36,123 bases of DNA from Verrucomicrobiaceae bacterium UBA2429 (lineage in GTDB: Bacteria; Verrucomicrobiota; Verrucomicrobiia; Verrucomicrobiales; Verrucomicrobiaceae), in the NCBI GenBank assembly GCA_002343505.1, contig DDQZ01000007.1, positions 1-36,123 on the forward strand, read 5' to 3'. The position numbers and the translations under genes were made by a program. Shown piece by piece: positions 17,222-24,987 of the stretch (within the stretch, counting starts at the first letter, position 1; each line of letters opens with the position of its first letter). The notes beneath the pieces were generated by a model. That model made no database searches and was not told where the DNA came from. It worked only from the letters and a program-made list of their open reading frames with translations.

Positions 17222-18404
17222 TCAGTTGCAGATCAAGCGTGTTCTCACCCGCCTGGATTTCCACCACCCACGCGCCGCTTCCGGGTTTTTGCTCGGCGGC
17301 GGCGGTGCCGTCCGCTGTGTCCAGGCCGGGCACATCGGCGGCGCTGTGGCTGACAGTGAGGCGCGCTTTTCCGACCACCGGACCATTGGCGGCGTCGAGC
17401 TTGAACTTCCCGCGCATCACACGCGCGCAGGCCACCGGAGCGGCGGCATCGTCCGTGGAGAAAATCACGCTGCCCCAGCTCACGGGGGCGCCATTGACCG
17501 TGAGAGTGCCGCTCACAGACGCGCGCGGGGACGGCTTGAAAAAGCCCTGGTCACGCAGCCAGTCGCGCAGATGCCCGCTCCATGTGCCGAGCACGGGATC
17601 ACCGAGATAAAGACCCACTCCATGCGGGCCGGGCCGGTAGCAATGCAGCTCCGCGGGCACGCCGTGCTTGCGGCAGGCCAGGTAAAACTGCACCGCGTTC
17701 TCCGCGGGCACCACAGTGTCCTCATCGGTCTGGAAAAGGAAGACCGGCGGCGTCCGCGGTGTCACGCGCAGATGCGTGCTCACCTGGCGCGCCATCTCGT
17801 CGGTGTTGTTGTCGGGACCGAGCAGGTTTTTGCGCGAGCCGGAATGGGCGAACTCGTCAATCATCGAGATTACCGGATAAGTGGGCGCGGCGACATCCGG
17901 CCTGGCGCTGAACTGGTCCACGGCATCGTTCGTCATCTGCGCGGGCTTTTCGTCGAAAAGCGTGGCCGCCATGGAAGTCAGATGTCCTCCGGCTGAGAAG
18001 CCGATGATGCCCACGCGCCCGGGATCTATGCCGTGCTCCCCGGCATGAGCGCGCGCATGGCGGATGGCGCGCTGCACATCCATGAGTTGCACGGGATAAT
18101 GATAACCCTGGCTGCCCAGGCGGTAATGCAGCACGAAAGCGGTGACGCCCAGCCCGTTGAGCCAGCGGGCCACTTGCGCGCCCTCGTGGTCGGCCGCCAG
18201 CCCTCCGTAACCGCCGCCAGGGCAGACGACAAAGGCCGCGCCGTTCGCCTTTTCCTTCGGCGCGGGCCAGACATAAACAAAAGGCTGGTCCTTGTCCTCC
18301 TGCCCCCGCGCCATCGGCGCGCCCTGCGGCCAAAGCCTCACTTTGGCGGGTTCTGCGGCCTGGAGCGGGAGGGAGACGAGGAGGAGCGGTAGGATGTGGC
18401 GCAT
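17214..18404 (-). CDS. Secreted alpha/beta-hydrolase esterase with C-terminal beta-sandwich
   Basis: A 396 aa protein with a signal peptide (1-16, ending LQAAE). The esterase domain (about 20-290) resembles acetylxylan esterase/BD-FAE-type hydrolases. It has the oxyanion motif CPGGGYGGLA, nucleophile Ser in GFSAGGH (about 154-160), Asp in QTDEDTVV and His in GPHGVGL. A C-terminal domain (about 295-396) begins SVSGTLTVNGAPVSWGSVIF, a carboxypeptidase-regulatory-like/transthyretin-type fold often seen in planctomycete and verrucomicrobial secreted proteins. The likely role is deacetylation or de-esterification of plant or algal polysaccharides. It lies 45 bp downstream of the DUF1549/DUF1553 gene and 143 bp upstream of the sulfatase gene on the same strand, so it is probably co-transcribed. 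Confidence 0.88.
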   Translation of the reverse strand: MRHILPLLLVSLPLQAAEPAKVRLWPQGAPMARGQEDKDQPFVYVWPAPKEKANGAAFVVCPGGGYGGLAADHEGAQVARWLNGLGVTAFVLHYRLGSQGYHYPVQLMDVQRAIRHARAHAGEHGIDPGRVGIIGFSAGGHLTSMAATLFDEKPAQMTNDAVDQFSARPDVAAPTYPVISMIDEFAHSGSRKNLLGPDNNTDEMARQVSTHLRVTPRTPPVFLFQTDEDTVVPAENAVQFYLACRKHGVPAELHCYRPGPHGVGLYLGDPVLGTWSGHLRDWLRDQGFFKPSPRASVSGTLTVNGAPVSWGSVIFSTDDAAAPVACARVMRGKFKLDAANGPVVGKARLTVSHSAADVPGLDTADGTAAAEQKPGSGAWVVEIQAGENTLDLQLTR

Positions 18405-18449
18405 GGCGGGTGATTTGTTTCTGGCAAGCGGGATGAACGCGCCACTCCC

Positions 18450-21275
18450 TCACTCCAGGAAAAGAAACTCTGTGGAGGCAAGCAGGGCGTGGGCGAGATC
18501 GGACACGGTCTCCTCACGGTCGTCTCCTGCTTCGATGAATTTCTCCGCGCGGAGCTTCTCGTCCGCGCCGGGAGCGCGTCCGAGGATGGTCAGATACAGC
18601 CACTCCACCGGCCCGGCCCGCGCATAAGCGCTCATGCCGAGTTCGCGGGCCTGGCTTTGCATGAAGTCGCTGTTGAGCAGGTAAAGCGCCTGCGTGGGCA
18701 CGGTGGTCAGCGGCCTTTCCCCGGCGACCATTTCGGGGTTGGCCGCGTCGAAAATTTCCATCTCGGCGAGCTGGTTGTTGCGCGCGACAGGCAGGTAAAC
18801 GCTGCGCCGGCGCTCCTTGTCGAGGCTCATCGTTTTGTCGAGATCCTCGCCATAAGTCAGCGCGGTGGCGGCTGCGGGCTGGGGGTCAAGCCGGCCTGAA
18901 AGATGGAGCAGGCTGTCACGGATTTCCTCGGCGGTGAGGCGTCGCATGGAGCGGCGGCCGAACCAGCGGTTGTCAGGGTCGGCGCGCACGCGCGGCCCGT
19001 CCGCTTCGGCGGCGGCCTGGTAGGCACGGCTCAGCGCGATCTCGCGCACGAGCGCTTTGACGCTGCCGCCGGTGGCCCTGAATTTGGAGGCGAGATGGTC
19101 GAGCAGTCCGGGATGCGTTGGCCCCGTGCTTTGGCCGCCGAAGTTGTCCACGCTGGCGACGATGCCGCGGCCCATGAGCCAGGCCCAGACGCGGTTGACG
19201 ATGACACGGTCGAGCAGGGCGTTTTCATCACAGGTGATCCAGCGCGCGAATTCCAGCCTGCCGCTTGAGCCGGGCGCTATGGCGGGCGGCGGCCCGCTGT
19301 GCAGCACGACGGGGAAGTTGCGCGGGACGACCGGACCGAGCTGCCCCGGCTCCCCGCGCACGCGCAGGTTCACATCGCCGGCGTCGGCGGCGTCGCGCGG
19401 GGTCATGGCGAGTTCGGCGTCCTTGAGTTCGGCGATTTGCTTGTTGAGCTCTTTGGCCAGATCCGCGCTGTCCATCATCAGCAGTGGATCACCCGCCGCC
19501 TTGCCCTCTGCCATGGCGAGCGCCGCGGCCTCGCGCTCGATGTCGTTTTCATGGATGAACTGCACGGCGTCGGCAAAGACGTAGCCGTTGGCATCGTCGT
19601 TGCTGATGATGACATTGACGCGCCCGCCCTTTTCAAAGCGGAAGCGTCCGACCGGCTCGAACAGACCTCCGATGCGCGGGTCCTTCGTCTGGTCGAGCCG
19701 CAACTCATGAACGCCGTCAAAAGCCTCGATGATGACGCGCGTGTTGGTGGCGCCGTTGGCTTTCCCGGGAAAGGCCAGGCGCACCTCGTAAACACCCGTC
19801 TCCGGCAGGCTGCCGCGAAAGACGGCCTTCTTGGCGCCGCGGCCTTTTTTGTCGTCATGAATGTAATGCGCGCCGAACCGGTTCGAGGAAAGCGACGAGG
19901 TTTTCCACTCGCCTACCAGCTCGGCGTCCTCCTCATCATAGAGCACACCGGCCAGGGGCAGGTTTTGCAGCGACATTTTGCCGCCGGCTTTCTTCATGAA
20001 GTCGCGCTCGACTTTGAGGCGCATGGTCAGTTCAAGGCGCGCCACTTTGGCGGCCAGATCGTTCATGCCCGGTCCGGGCAGCGGCTGCTCCACCCAGCTT
20101 GCGACATTGACGCAGCCGTTGCGCGTGCCCATGACCACCTGGGTGGAGCGGAAGAAACCGGCCATCGCATAATAGTCGCGCTGGGTGAAGGGGTCGAACT
20201 TGTGGTCATGGCAGCGGGCGCAGCCGATGGTCAGACCGAGAAAGGCGCGGCCGAGCGTGTCCATCTGCTCGTCCACAGTGTCGAGGTTGAGTTTCTCCTT
20301 GTCGCGCTCGGTGAGCATTTTCGGGCCGAGCGCGAGGAAGGTGGTGGCGACGAGGCGCTCGCGGCGCTGGTTTTCGTTTTCCCAGGGCATGAGGTCTCCG
20401 GCGATCTGCTCGCGGATGAACTCGTGATAGGGGCGGTCCTCGTTAAAGGCGGCGATGACGTAGTTCCGGTAGCGCCACGCCTGGTAGAAGGTGTAGTTCC
20501 TGTCGCCGCCGTTCGAGTCGGCGTAGCGGACGAGGTCCAGCCAGTGACGGCCGAATTTTTCACCAAAGGCGGTGCTGTTGAGCAGTTGGTCCACGATGCG
20601 CGGGAGCATGGCTTGCGTGTCCGGCGCGCTGGCGAAGGCCTCCACCTGCTCCGAAGAGGGGGGCAGGCCGGTGAGGTCGTAGTAAAGCCGCCGGATCAAC
20701 GCGCGCGGGGCTGCGTCAGGCGCGGGACTCAGTTTTTGCGACTCCAGCGCGGCGAGGATGAATGCGTCGAGGTCCCTGCGCGGCCAGTCTGTGAGACGCA
20801 CTCCGGGCACGGGCGGATTTTGCAGGGGGCGGAAGGCCCAGGTCCGCCGGGCTTCCTCGATGTTGATCCCCTCCCTGCGCACGGCGTCCGCCAGCGCGGC
20901 ATCGCGCGGGTCGGGCGCGCCGATGCGCACCCACTTTTCCAGCACGGCCACCTCGGCTTCGCTCAGGCGCGACTTGGGAGGCATCTGCAGATCCTCGTCC
21001 AGATAGCGGATGCTGTGGATGAGAAGGCTTTTTTCGACATCGCCCGGCACGATGGACGGCCCCGCGTCGCCGCCGGTCTGCCAGCCCTCGCGCCGGTCGA
21101 GCAGCAGCCCGCCTTTTTGTTTGCCGGACTCTAGGGAGTGGCACTCGTAACAGTGCTTGACCAGGAGCGGGCGCACCTCGTTTTCAAAGAAGCGCGCGCC
21201 ATCATCCGCCCCCAGGGCGGCGCCCGCTGCGGGAAGAATGAGAAGACATGCTGAGAATTGACAAAACCTGGTCAT
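18450..21275 (-). CDS. Planctomycete-type cytochrome c protein with DUF1549, golvesin-like domain and DUF1553
   Basis: A 941 aa secreted relative of the protein at 11136-14189. The start at ATG 21275 is chosen because it opens a signal peptide (ends near ALGA); an upstream in-frame start (21329) adds a charged tail. Domains in order: cytochrome c with CYECH (about 43-47), DUF1549 (about 150-350) with GCARCHDHKFDPF, and a beta-rich insert (about 440-560) ending in NGYVFADAVQF. The insert ending is the signature of golvesin/xanthan-lyase C-terminal-type carbohydrate-binding domains. DUF1553 (about 660-920) has LLDRVIVNRVWAWLMG and VPTQALYLLNS. It is the first gene of a probable - strand unit continuing into the esterase and sulfatase. 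The function is probably oxidative or binding steps in polysaccharide degradation; the biochemistry of the family is not settled. No DUF1501 partner is adjacent. Confidence 0.9.
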   Translation of the reverse strand: MTRFCQFSACLLILPAAGAALGADDGARFFENEVRPLLVKHCYECHSLESGKQKGGLLLDRREGWQTGGDAGPSIVPGDVEKSLLIHSIRYLDEDLQMPPKSRLSEAEVAVLEKWVRIGAPDPRDAALADAVRREGINIEEARRTWAFRPLQNPPVPGVRLTDWPRRDLDAFILAALESQKLSPAPDAAPRALIRRLYYDLTGLPPSSEQVEAFASAPDTQAMLPRIVDQLLNSTAFGEKFGRHWLDLVRYADSNGGDRNYTFYQAWRYRNYVIAAFNEDRPYHEFIREQIAGDLMPWENENQRRERLVATTFLALGPKMLTERDKEKLNLDTVDEQMDTLGRAFLGLTIGCARCHDHKFDPFTQRDYYAMAGFFRSTQVVMGTRNGCVNVASWVEQPLPGPGMNDLAAKVARLELTMRLKVERDFMKKAGGKMSLQNLPLAGVLYDEEDAELVGEWKTSSLSSNRFGAHYIHDDKKGRGAKKAVFRGSLPETGVYEVRLAFPGKANGATNTRVIIEAFDGVHELRLDQTKDPRIGGLFEPVGRFRFEKGGRVNVIISNDDANGYVFADAVQFIHENDIEREAAALAMAEGKAAGDPLLMMDSADLAKELNKQIAELKDAELAMTPRDAADAGDVNLRVRGEPGQLGPVVPRNFPVVLHSGPPPAIAPGSSGRLEFARWITCDENALLDRVIVNRVWAWLMGRGIVASVDNFGGQSTGPTHPGLLDHLASKFRATGGSVKALVREIALSRAYQAAAEADGPRVRADPDNRWFGRRSMRRLTAEEIRDSLLHLSGRLDPQPAAATALTYGEDLDKTMSLDKERRRSVYLPVARNNQLAEMEIFDAANPEMVAGERPLTTVPTQALYLLNSDFMQSQARELGMSAYARAGPVEWLYLTILGRAPGADEKLRAEKFIEAGDDREETVSDLAHALLASTEFLFLE

Positions 21276-21635
21276 GAAAGACCGAAGGATAGCGTTCCGC
21301 CCGCAAGCCATCTTGCGTTTTAGCAACACATTCGACTTTTTGGCTGGGGGAGGTCGCTCTGGATTTCTAGCATGCCTTTTCCGGTCATCGGACGGCCGGG
21401 ATGAATCTTATCCTCTCCGGAGCGAATTTTCGCTCTCGGGGTGCTTGCCGATGCCTCTGGCGTTTTTTCTCTTGGAATTCCTGATGCGGTTGATGCGTTC
21501 TGCCAAGGCATGACTCCCAAAGTCCAGGGTGATGTTTCCTTGGGCTGGTTGGAGTCCGCGTCATCTTTTCCTTTTGTGCCGCTTGTGGACCTGCGTCGGC
21601 TCCGTCATCTGTCACGAATAACACAAAAATTCTGA
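21276..21635. promoter_or_regulatory. Divergent intergenic region (360 bp)
   Basis: This gap separates the - strand polysaccharide cluster from the + strand RyR/TIR operon and must hold promoters for both. No convincing gene is seen. It contains the palindrome at 21420-21435 and, 20-32 bp before the lipoprotein ATG, the sequence GTCATCTGTCAC (21604-21615). The last 20 bp before the ATG are relatively AT-rich. I cannot assign -35/-10 boxes with confidence. Confidence 0.4.
21420..21435. promoter_or_regulatory. Perfect 7-bp palindrome in the divergent region
   Basis: GAGCGAA (21420-21426) and TTCGCTC (21429-21435) form a perfect inverted repeat around TT. It sits about 145 bp from the - strand start and 200 bp from the + strand start. 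It could be an operator for a dimeric regulator or a small hairpin. No T-run follows that would suggest a terminator. Confidence 0.3.
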
Positions 21636-22934
21636 ATGAAGCCGCCAGCAACGCTTTTTTCCGCCGTTCATTCGCCCCGCCTGCTCCTGGCTTCCACCGC
21701 GCTGGTTTGTCTTTGCTCCTGCGGCACGGCGGCATACCGCGGGACGATGCGGGGCTACAGCAGGGCTTACGCGCAGGGCAATGACGAGTTGATGCTGCAA
21801 AACCTGGCGCGGCTGGCGAACCACCAGCCGGCGCACTGGATGCAGATGGGGGCGGTGACAGCTTCGATGAATTTCGAGCGCGGCCTCACCAGCAGCACCA
21901 GCCGCGCGGAGCGCTCGTTTTCCCTGGGCAGCGCGCTGGGGCTGACGCTGAAGGCCGATGAGCGCCCGACCTTCAACTTTGTTCCGCTGACGGGGAAGGA
22001 GTTCGCCGACCGGATGATGGCGCCGATCTCGCCCAGGGTGTTTTTCACCCTCTTCGAGGAGGGCTGGCCGGTGGATCTGCTGATGCGCCTGCTGATCGAG
22101 CGCATTGACCTGGGCGACTCCTACCGCAGCCACGGCACGCTGACCAACCAGCCGGGCAATTTTTCCACCGCCTATCTGGAGTTCCTGCAAGTGTGCGAGG
22201 CGGCGCGCCTGCTTCAGCAGGAGCGTCAACTGGTGCTGGACATCAGCTCGGAGTTCAGCCCGCTCGCCGAGGGGCACGCAGTCGCGGCGGCCCCCTCCGC
22301 GGAGGACTTGATGAAGGCGCGGGAAAAAGGCCTCGTTTGGCAGAAGAGTGGCACGGGCTGGGTGCTGGGAGAGATGCGCGAGCGCGCGGTTTTCCGGCTG
22401 CAGCATGGAATGCTTTCCGCTGCCGGCCGGAACAATGTCTTTTCAAAACCGGGATTGGGCACAGCCGCCGCCAGGCTGCTGATCGGGGATTTCTTCAACA
22501 TGCTGGAGTCCGGATTGCGTCTGAAGGCTCCCGACTCCCAGGAGCGCTCCGGGGGCGATGGCACACAGGCCAGGCTGGTGCTGCGCTCCCTGGGGGGTGT
22601 GATGGCGGCGGCGGCGCGGGAGCAGGAGGACTTCGAGCGCATTCTGCGCGAGCATGGCGGCGAATTCCTGGAGCGGACTCCTGAATGCCAGCGGGAGCCA
22701 GTACTCAGGCTGGTGTGGCAGGATGTGCCTCGCGCGGAGTTGCTGAAAGCCTCCGTGCGTCTCACCCATGCGGGCCGCGAATACATGGTGACAGACCGGA
22801 AAATGACGGACCGGCAGATGTGCGAGGCAGGCTCGCGCAACCGCGATGTCTTCCGCCTGCTGATGGGCCTCTATCATCTGGTGTCGGCCGACATGGAAAA
22901 ATTGAAGTTTCCGCAGACGCTGCTCATCCAGTAG
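21636..22934 (+). CDS. Predicted lipoprotein of unknown function, first gene of the RyR/TIR operon
   Basis: A 432 aa protein with a lipoprotein signal: basic start, hydrophobic helix and a lipobox-like CLCSCGTA, with Cys about 29 as the likely lipidation site. The following segment (about 45-85, with NDELMLQNLARLANHQPAHW) recalls a family of Gram-negative lipoproteins of unknown function that carry an N-terminal NxxLLLNIVR-like motif; this is recalled, not tested. The middle and C-terminal parts are mixed alpha/beta with no enzyme motif that I recognise. The ATG at 21636 is the first start before the signal and follows a 360-bp intergenic region, so it probably heads the operon. The next gene starts 67 bp downstream on the same strand. 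It may be an outer-membrane or periplasmic component of the system proposed here. Confidence 0.8.
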   Translation: MKPPATLFSAVHSPRLLLASTALVCLCSCGTAAYRGTMRGYSRAYAQGNDELMLQNLARLANHQPAHWMQMGAVTASMNFERGLTSSTSRAERSFSLGSALGLTLKADERPTFNFVPLTGKEFADRMMAPISPRVFFTLFEEGWPVDLLMRLLIERIDLGDSYRSHGTLTNQPGNFSTAYLEFLQVCEAARLLQQERQLVLDISSEFSPLAEGHAVAAAPSAEDLMKAREKGLVWQKSGTGWVLGEMRERAVFRLQHGMLSAAGRNNVFSKPGLGTAAARLLIGDFFNMLESGLRLKAPDSQERSGGDGTQARLVLRSLGGVMAAAAREQEDFERILREHGGEFLERTPECQREPVLRLVWQDVPRAELLKASVRLTHAGREYMVTDRKMTDRQMCEAGSRNRDVFRLLMGLYHLVSADMEKLKFPQTLLIQ

Positions 22935-23001
22935 AATGCGCGCGCCTCCTGGCGCGCCATGCGCGGGATGCCGAGGAAGACAAGCCATCCATCCACCCTT
23001 C

Positions 23002-24987
23002 ATGAAAACGCCGCCCTCCACCGACCGGGAAATGACACGCGCCTCATGGCTTGATGATGTCCTCAGACTCGCGGGAACGCGGGCGGGGGATGGCTGGGAG
23101 GCTTTGCACGATGCGCTGGACGCTCTGGCAGTGCGCACCGCTCCGGTCGCGAGGACGACCTGGAAATGGGTGGTGGCGGCGCAGGGTCTGGCGGTGCTGG
23201 CGCCGATGCTGTGGCTGATGCGCACGCCCTTCGAGTGGAGCGCGTCCCTGGTTGCGCTCCTGAGCCTGCTGGCGGTGGGCGCGCTGGTCGGCATCCTATG
23301 GTGGGTGCGCTGGCGCGGCATGCAGCGCGTGTGGGCGCGGGCGCGCCTGCTGGCGGAGGTGGCGCGGGCGATGGCATCCGCGCAGGTGACGGGCGGGCCG
23401 CTGCCGCGCGTGCCGGCCCTGGATGCGATCCCGGAGGCGCTGGAGCTTCTGGCCGCGGTCAAGACCGACGAGAAAAAAATCCTGCCCTGGCCGGGGTGGC
23501 GGACGGCCTGGCTGGAGGATCGCTGGCTGAAGCAGCATGAATTTTTCAAAAAAGCCGCCGCCATTGCTGAGAAAGCGCGCGCGGCATTCACGGCATGGAC
23601 CACGCGCCTCATGGATGTGATGCTGGCTCTGTCCGTGTCAGCCCTGCTGCTCACTCTGAGCTGGCGTTCCGATCTGTGGCTCCGCGTGCTGGGAGAGGAC
23701 AAGCTCTACGCGCTGCTCGGCCTGGGCGGAGCGGCGCTGGCCCTGGGCCTGCTGCTGCTGCAAGTGCTGCGCTCCATGCAGGAGGTGAACCGCCGCGTGG
23801 GGCGCTTCACCCGCCAGAAAGTGATGCTGGAAAAAGCCCGCGCGGAACTGGAGGCGGCCGCGGATGATGAACCGGCGCGGCGCATCGTGCGGGAGACCGA
23901 GGCGCAACTGCTCGGCGAGGTGGCGGACTGGCACTTTGAGACTGAGAATTCCGAGCGCTTTTTCCAAATCCGCGAGCAGCGCGGCGACCGTGCGGTCGCA
24001 GGACCGGCGGCCGCTCCCGCCAGGGCATGGGGACCGCTGCTCTGGCTGCTGGCCGCTGGCGGTGCGGGGCTGGCGTTTCTGCTGCGCGTGGTGCTGGGCC
24101 GCGCGCCCTGGGTGGCGGGATCCTGCGCGCTGACGCTGGGCTGCCTGGGCCTGATCATGCCCAAGGACCCCGTCTCACGGCAGCGGCTGGAGGCGGTGGG
24201 CAATGTGCTCGGTGTGGACAGGAAGGCGTGGAACCCCGCGCCCGCCCGCGCGCAAAACGGCTGCGTCATCATCGCCCACGGCCTGCGCGACGGCGCTTTT
24301 TTCACCGCGCGGGGAGAGGAGAGCCGGTGGATGAGCGACATGGCGATGAACCTGGCGCAGCGTCTCGACCCGGCGCAGCCAAACATCGGCCTGGTGGACT
24401 GGTCGTCCGCGGCCATGCCCTCGCAGTGGCACGGGCTGCTCATGAAGCAGGAAAATCTGGACGGCTTGAGCATGGGCCTGGATCTGGCATTGATCCGCGA
24501 CCAGGCGCGCGAGGTGGGGGACCATCTTGGATTTCGTCTCGCTCAATGGATACGGGACAAGGACCAGCGCATCCGGCGCGACAAGCCTCTGCACCTCATC
24601 GGCCACAGCGCGGGCGGTTTCCTGGTGGCGCGGGCGGCTCTCGTGCTCAGCGAACTGGGACTCGCCCCGGAGACGATGCATGTCACGATCCTAGACACGC
24701 CGGGGACGGATGATGCACTGTTTGCGGAGACGGGCCGCGTTTGCCGGATGGAGTTTTATAAAACTTCGGACTTCGTGACAAGTCTCGATGTGGAGCGGAT
24801 GCCTGAGGACGTGTTTTTCCGCGTCATCCCGCCGCCGGGTAAGCCTTCACTGCGCGAGGCGCACTCTTATGCGTGGGAATGGTACTCCGCCACGATCTGC
24901 GAGTGCGCCATTGGTGACGAGGGCTTCGGGCGCTCTCCATTCTTGCTGACCCGTGCCGCGCCGCAGCCCGACACGGAGGGGCGTTGA
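23002..24987 (+). CDS. Multi-pass membrane protein with C-terminal lipase-like serine hydrolase
   Basis: A 661 aa protein. Residues about 50-110 and 205-265 each contain two hydrophobic helices, and about 345-395 two more. Basic, coiled-coil-like stretches lie between them (such as 265-330). The arrangement recalls SLATT/DUF4231-type effector membrane modules, but I cannot prove that family. The C-terminal third (about 410-640) is an alpha/beta hydrolase. It has CVIIAHGLRDG near the oxyanion region, nucleophile S536 in LIGHSAGGF, a likely acid in TILDTPGTDD and a likely base H621 in EAHSYAWEW. The reaction is probably ester or phospholipid hydrolysis at the membrane. The ATG at 23002 is preferred; an in-frame ATG at 22936 adds 22 low-complexity residues. 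Its stop codon overlaps the start of the RyR gene, indicating translational coupling. Confidence 0.8.
   Translation: MKTPPSTDREMTRASWLDDVLRLAGTRAGDGWEALHDALDALAVRTAPVARTTWKWVVAAQGLAVLAPMLWLMRTPFEWSASLVALLSLLAVGALVGILWWVRWRGMQRVWARARLLAEVARAMASAQVTGGPLPRVPALDAIPEALELLAAVKTDEKKILPWPGWRTAWLEDRWLKQHEFFKKAAAIAEKARAAFTAWTTRLMDVMLALSVSALLLTLSWRSDLWLRVLGEDKLYALLGLGGAALALGLLLLQVLRSMQEVNRRVGRFTRQKVMLEKARAELEAAADDEPARRIVRETEAQLLGEVADWHFETENSERFFQIREQRGDRAVAGPAAAPARAWGPLLWLLAAGGAGLAFLLRVVLGRAPWVAGSCALTLGCLGLIMPKDPVSRQRLEAVGNVLGVDRKAWNPAPARAQNGCVIIAHGLRDGAFFTARGEESRWMSDMAMNLAQRLDPAQPNIGLVDWSSAAMPSQWHGLLMKQENLDGLSMGLDLALIRDQAREVGDHLGFRLAQWIRDKDQRIRRDKPLHLIGHSAGGFLVARAALVLSELGLAPETMHVTILDTPGTDDALFAETGRVCRMEFYKTSDFVTSLDVERMPEDVFFRVIPPPGKPSLREAHSYAWEWYSATICECAIGDEGFGRSPFLLTRAAPQPDTEGR
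24975..24979 (+). promoter_or_regulatory. Shine-Dalgarno GGAGG before the TTG start of the RyR gene
   Basis: GGAGG at 24975-24979 lies four bases before TTG 24984. It is one of few recognisable ribosome binding sites in this window. It lies inside the end of the hydrolase gene and supports the TTG start and translational coupling. The spacing is slightly short, so the ATG at 25023 remains possible. Confidence 0.5.

Noticed and set aside
17133..17224. A complete tRNA gene ending at the GGTTCGAGTCC motif.
   Set aside because: No D-arm, anticodon arm or correctly paired T-stem could be folded, and the 3' end runs into the esterase coding sequence.
21276..21635. Small genes in the 360-bp gap.
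   Set aside because: Short frames on both strands have no signal, motif or ribosome binding site and look like random sequence.
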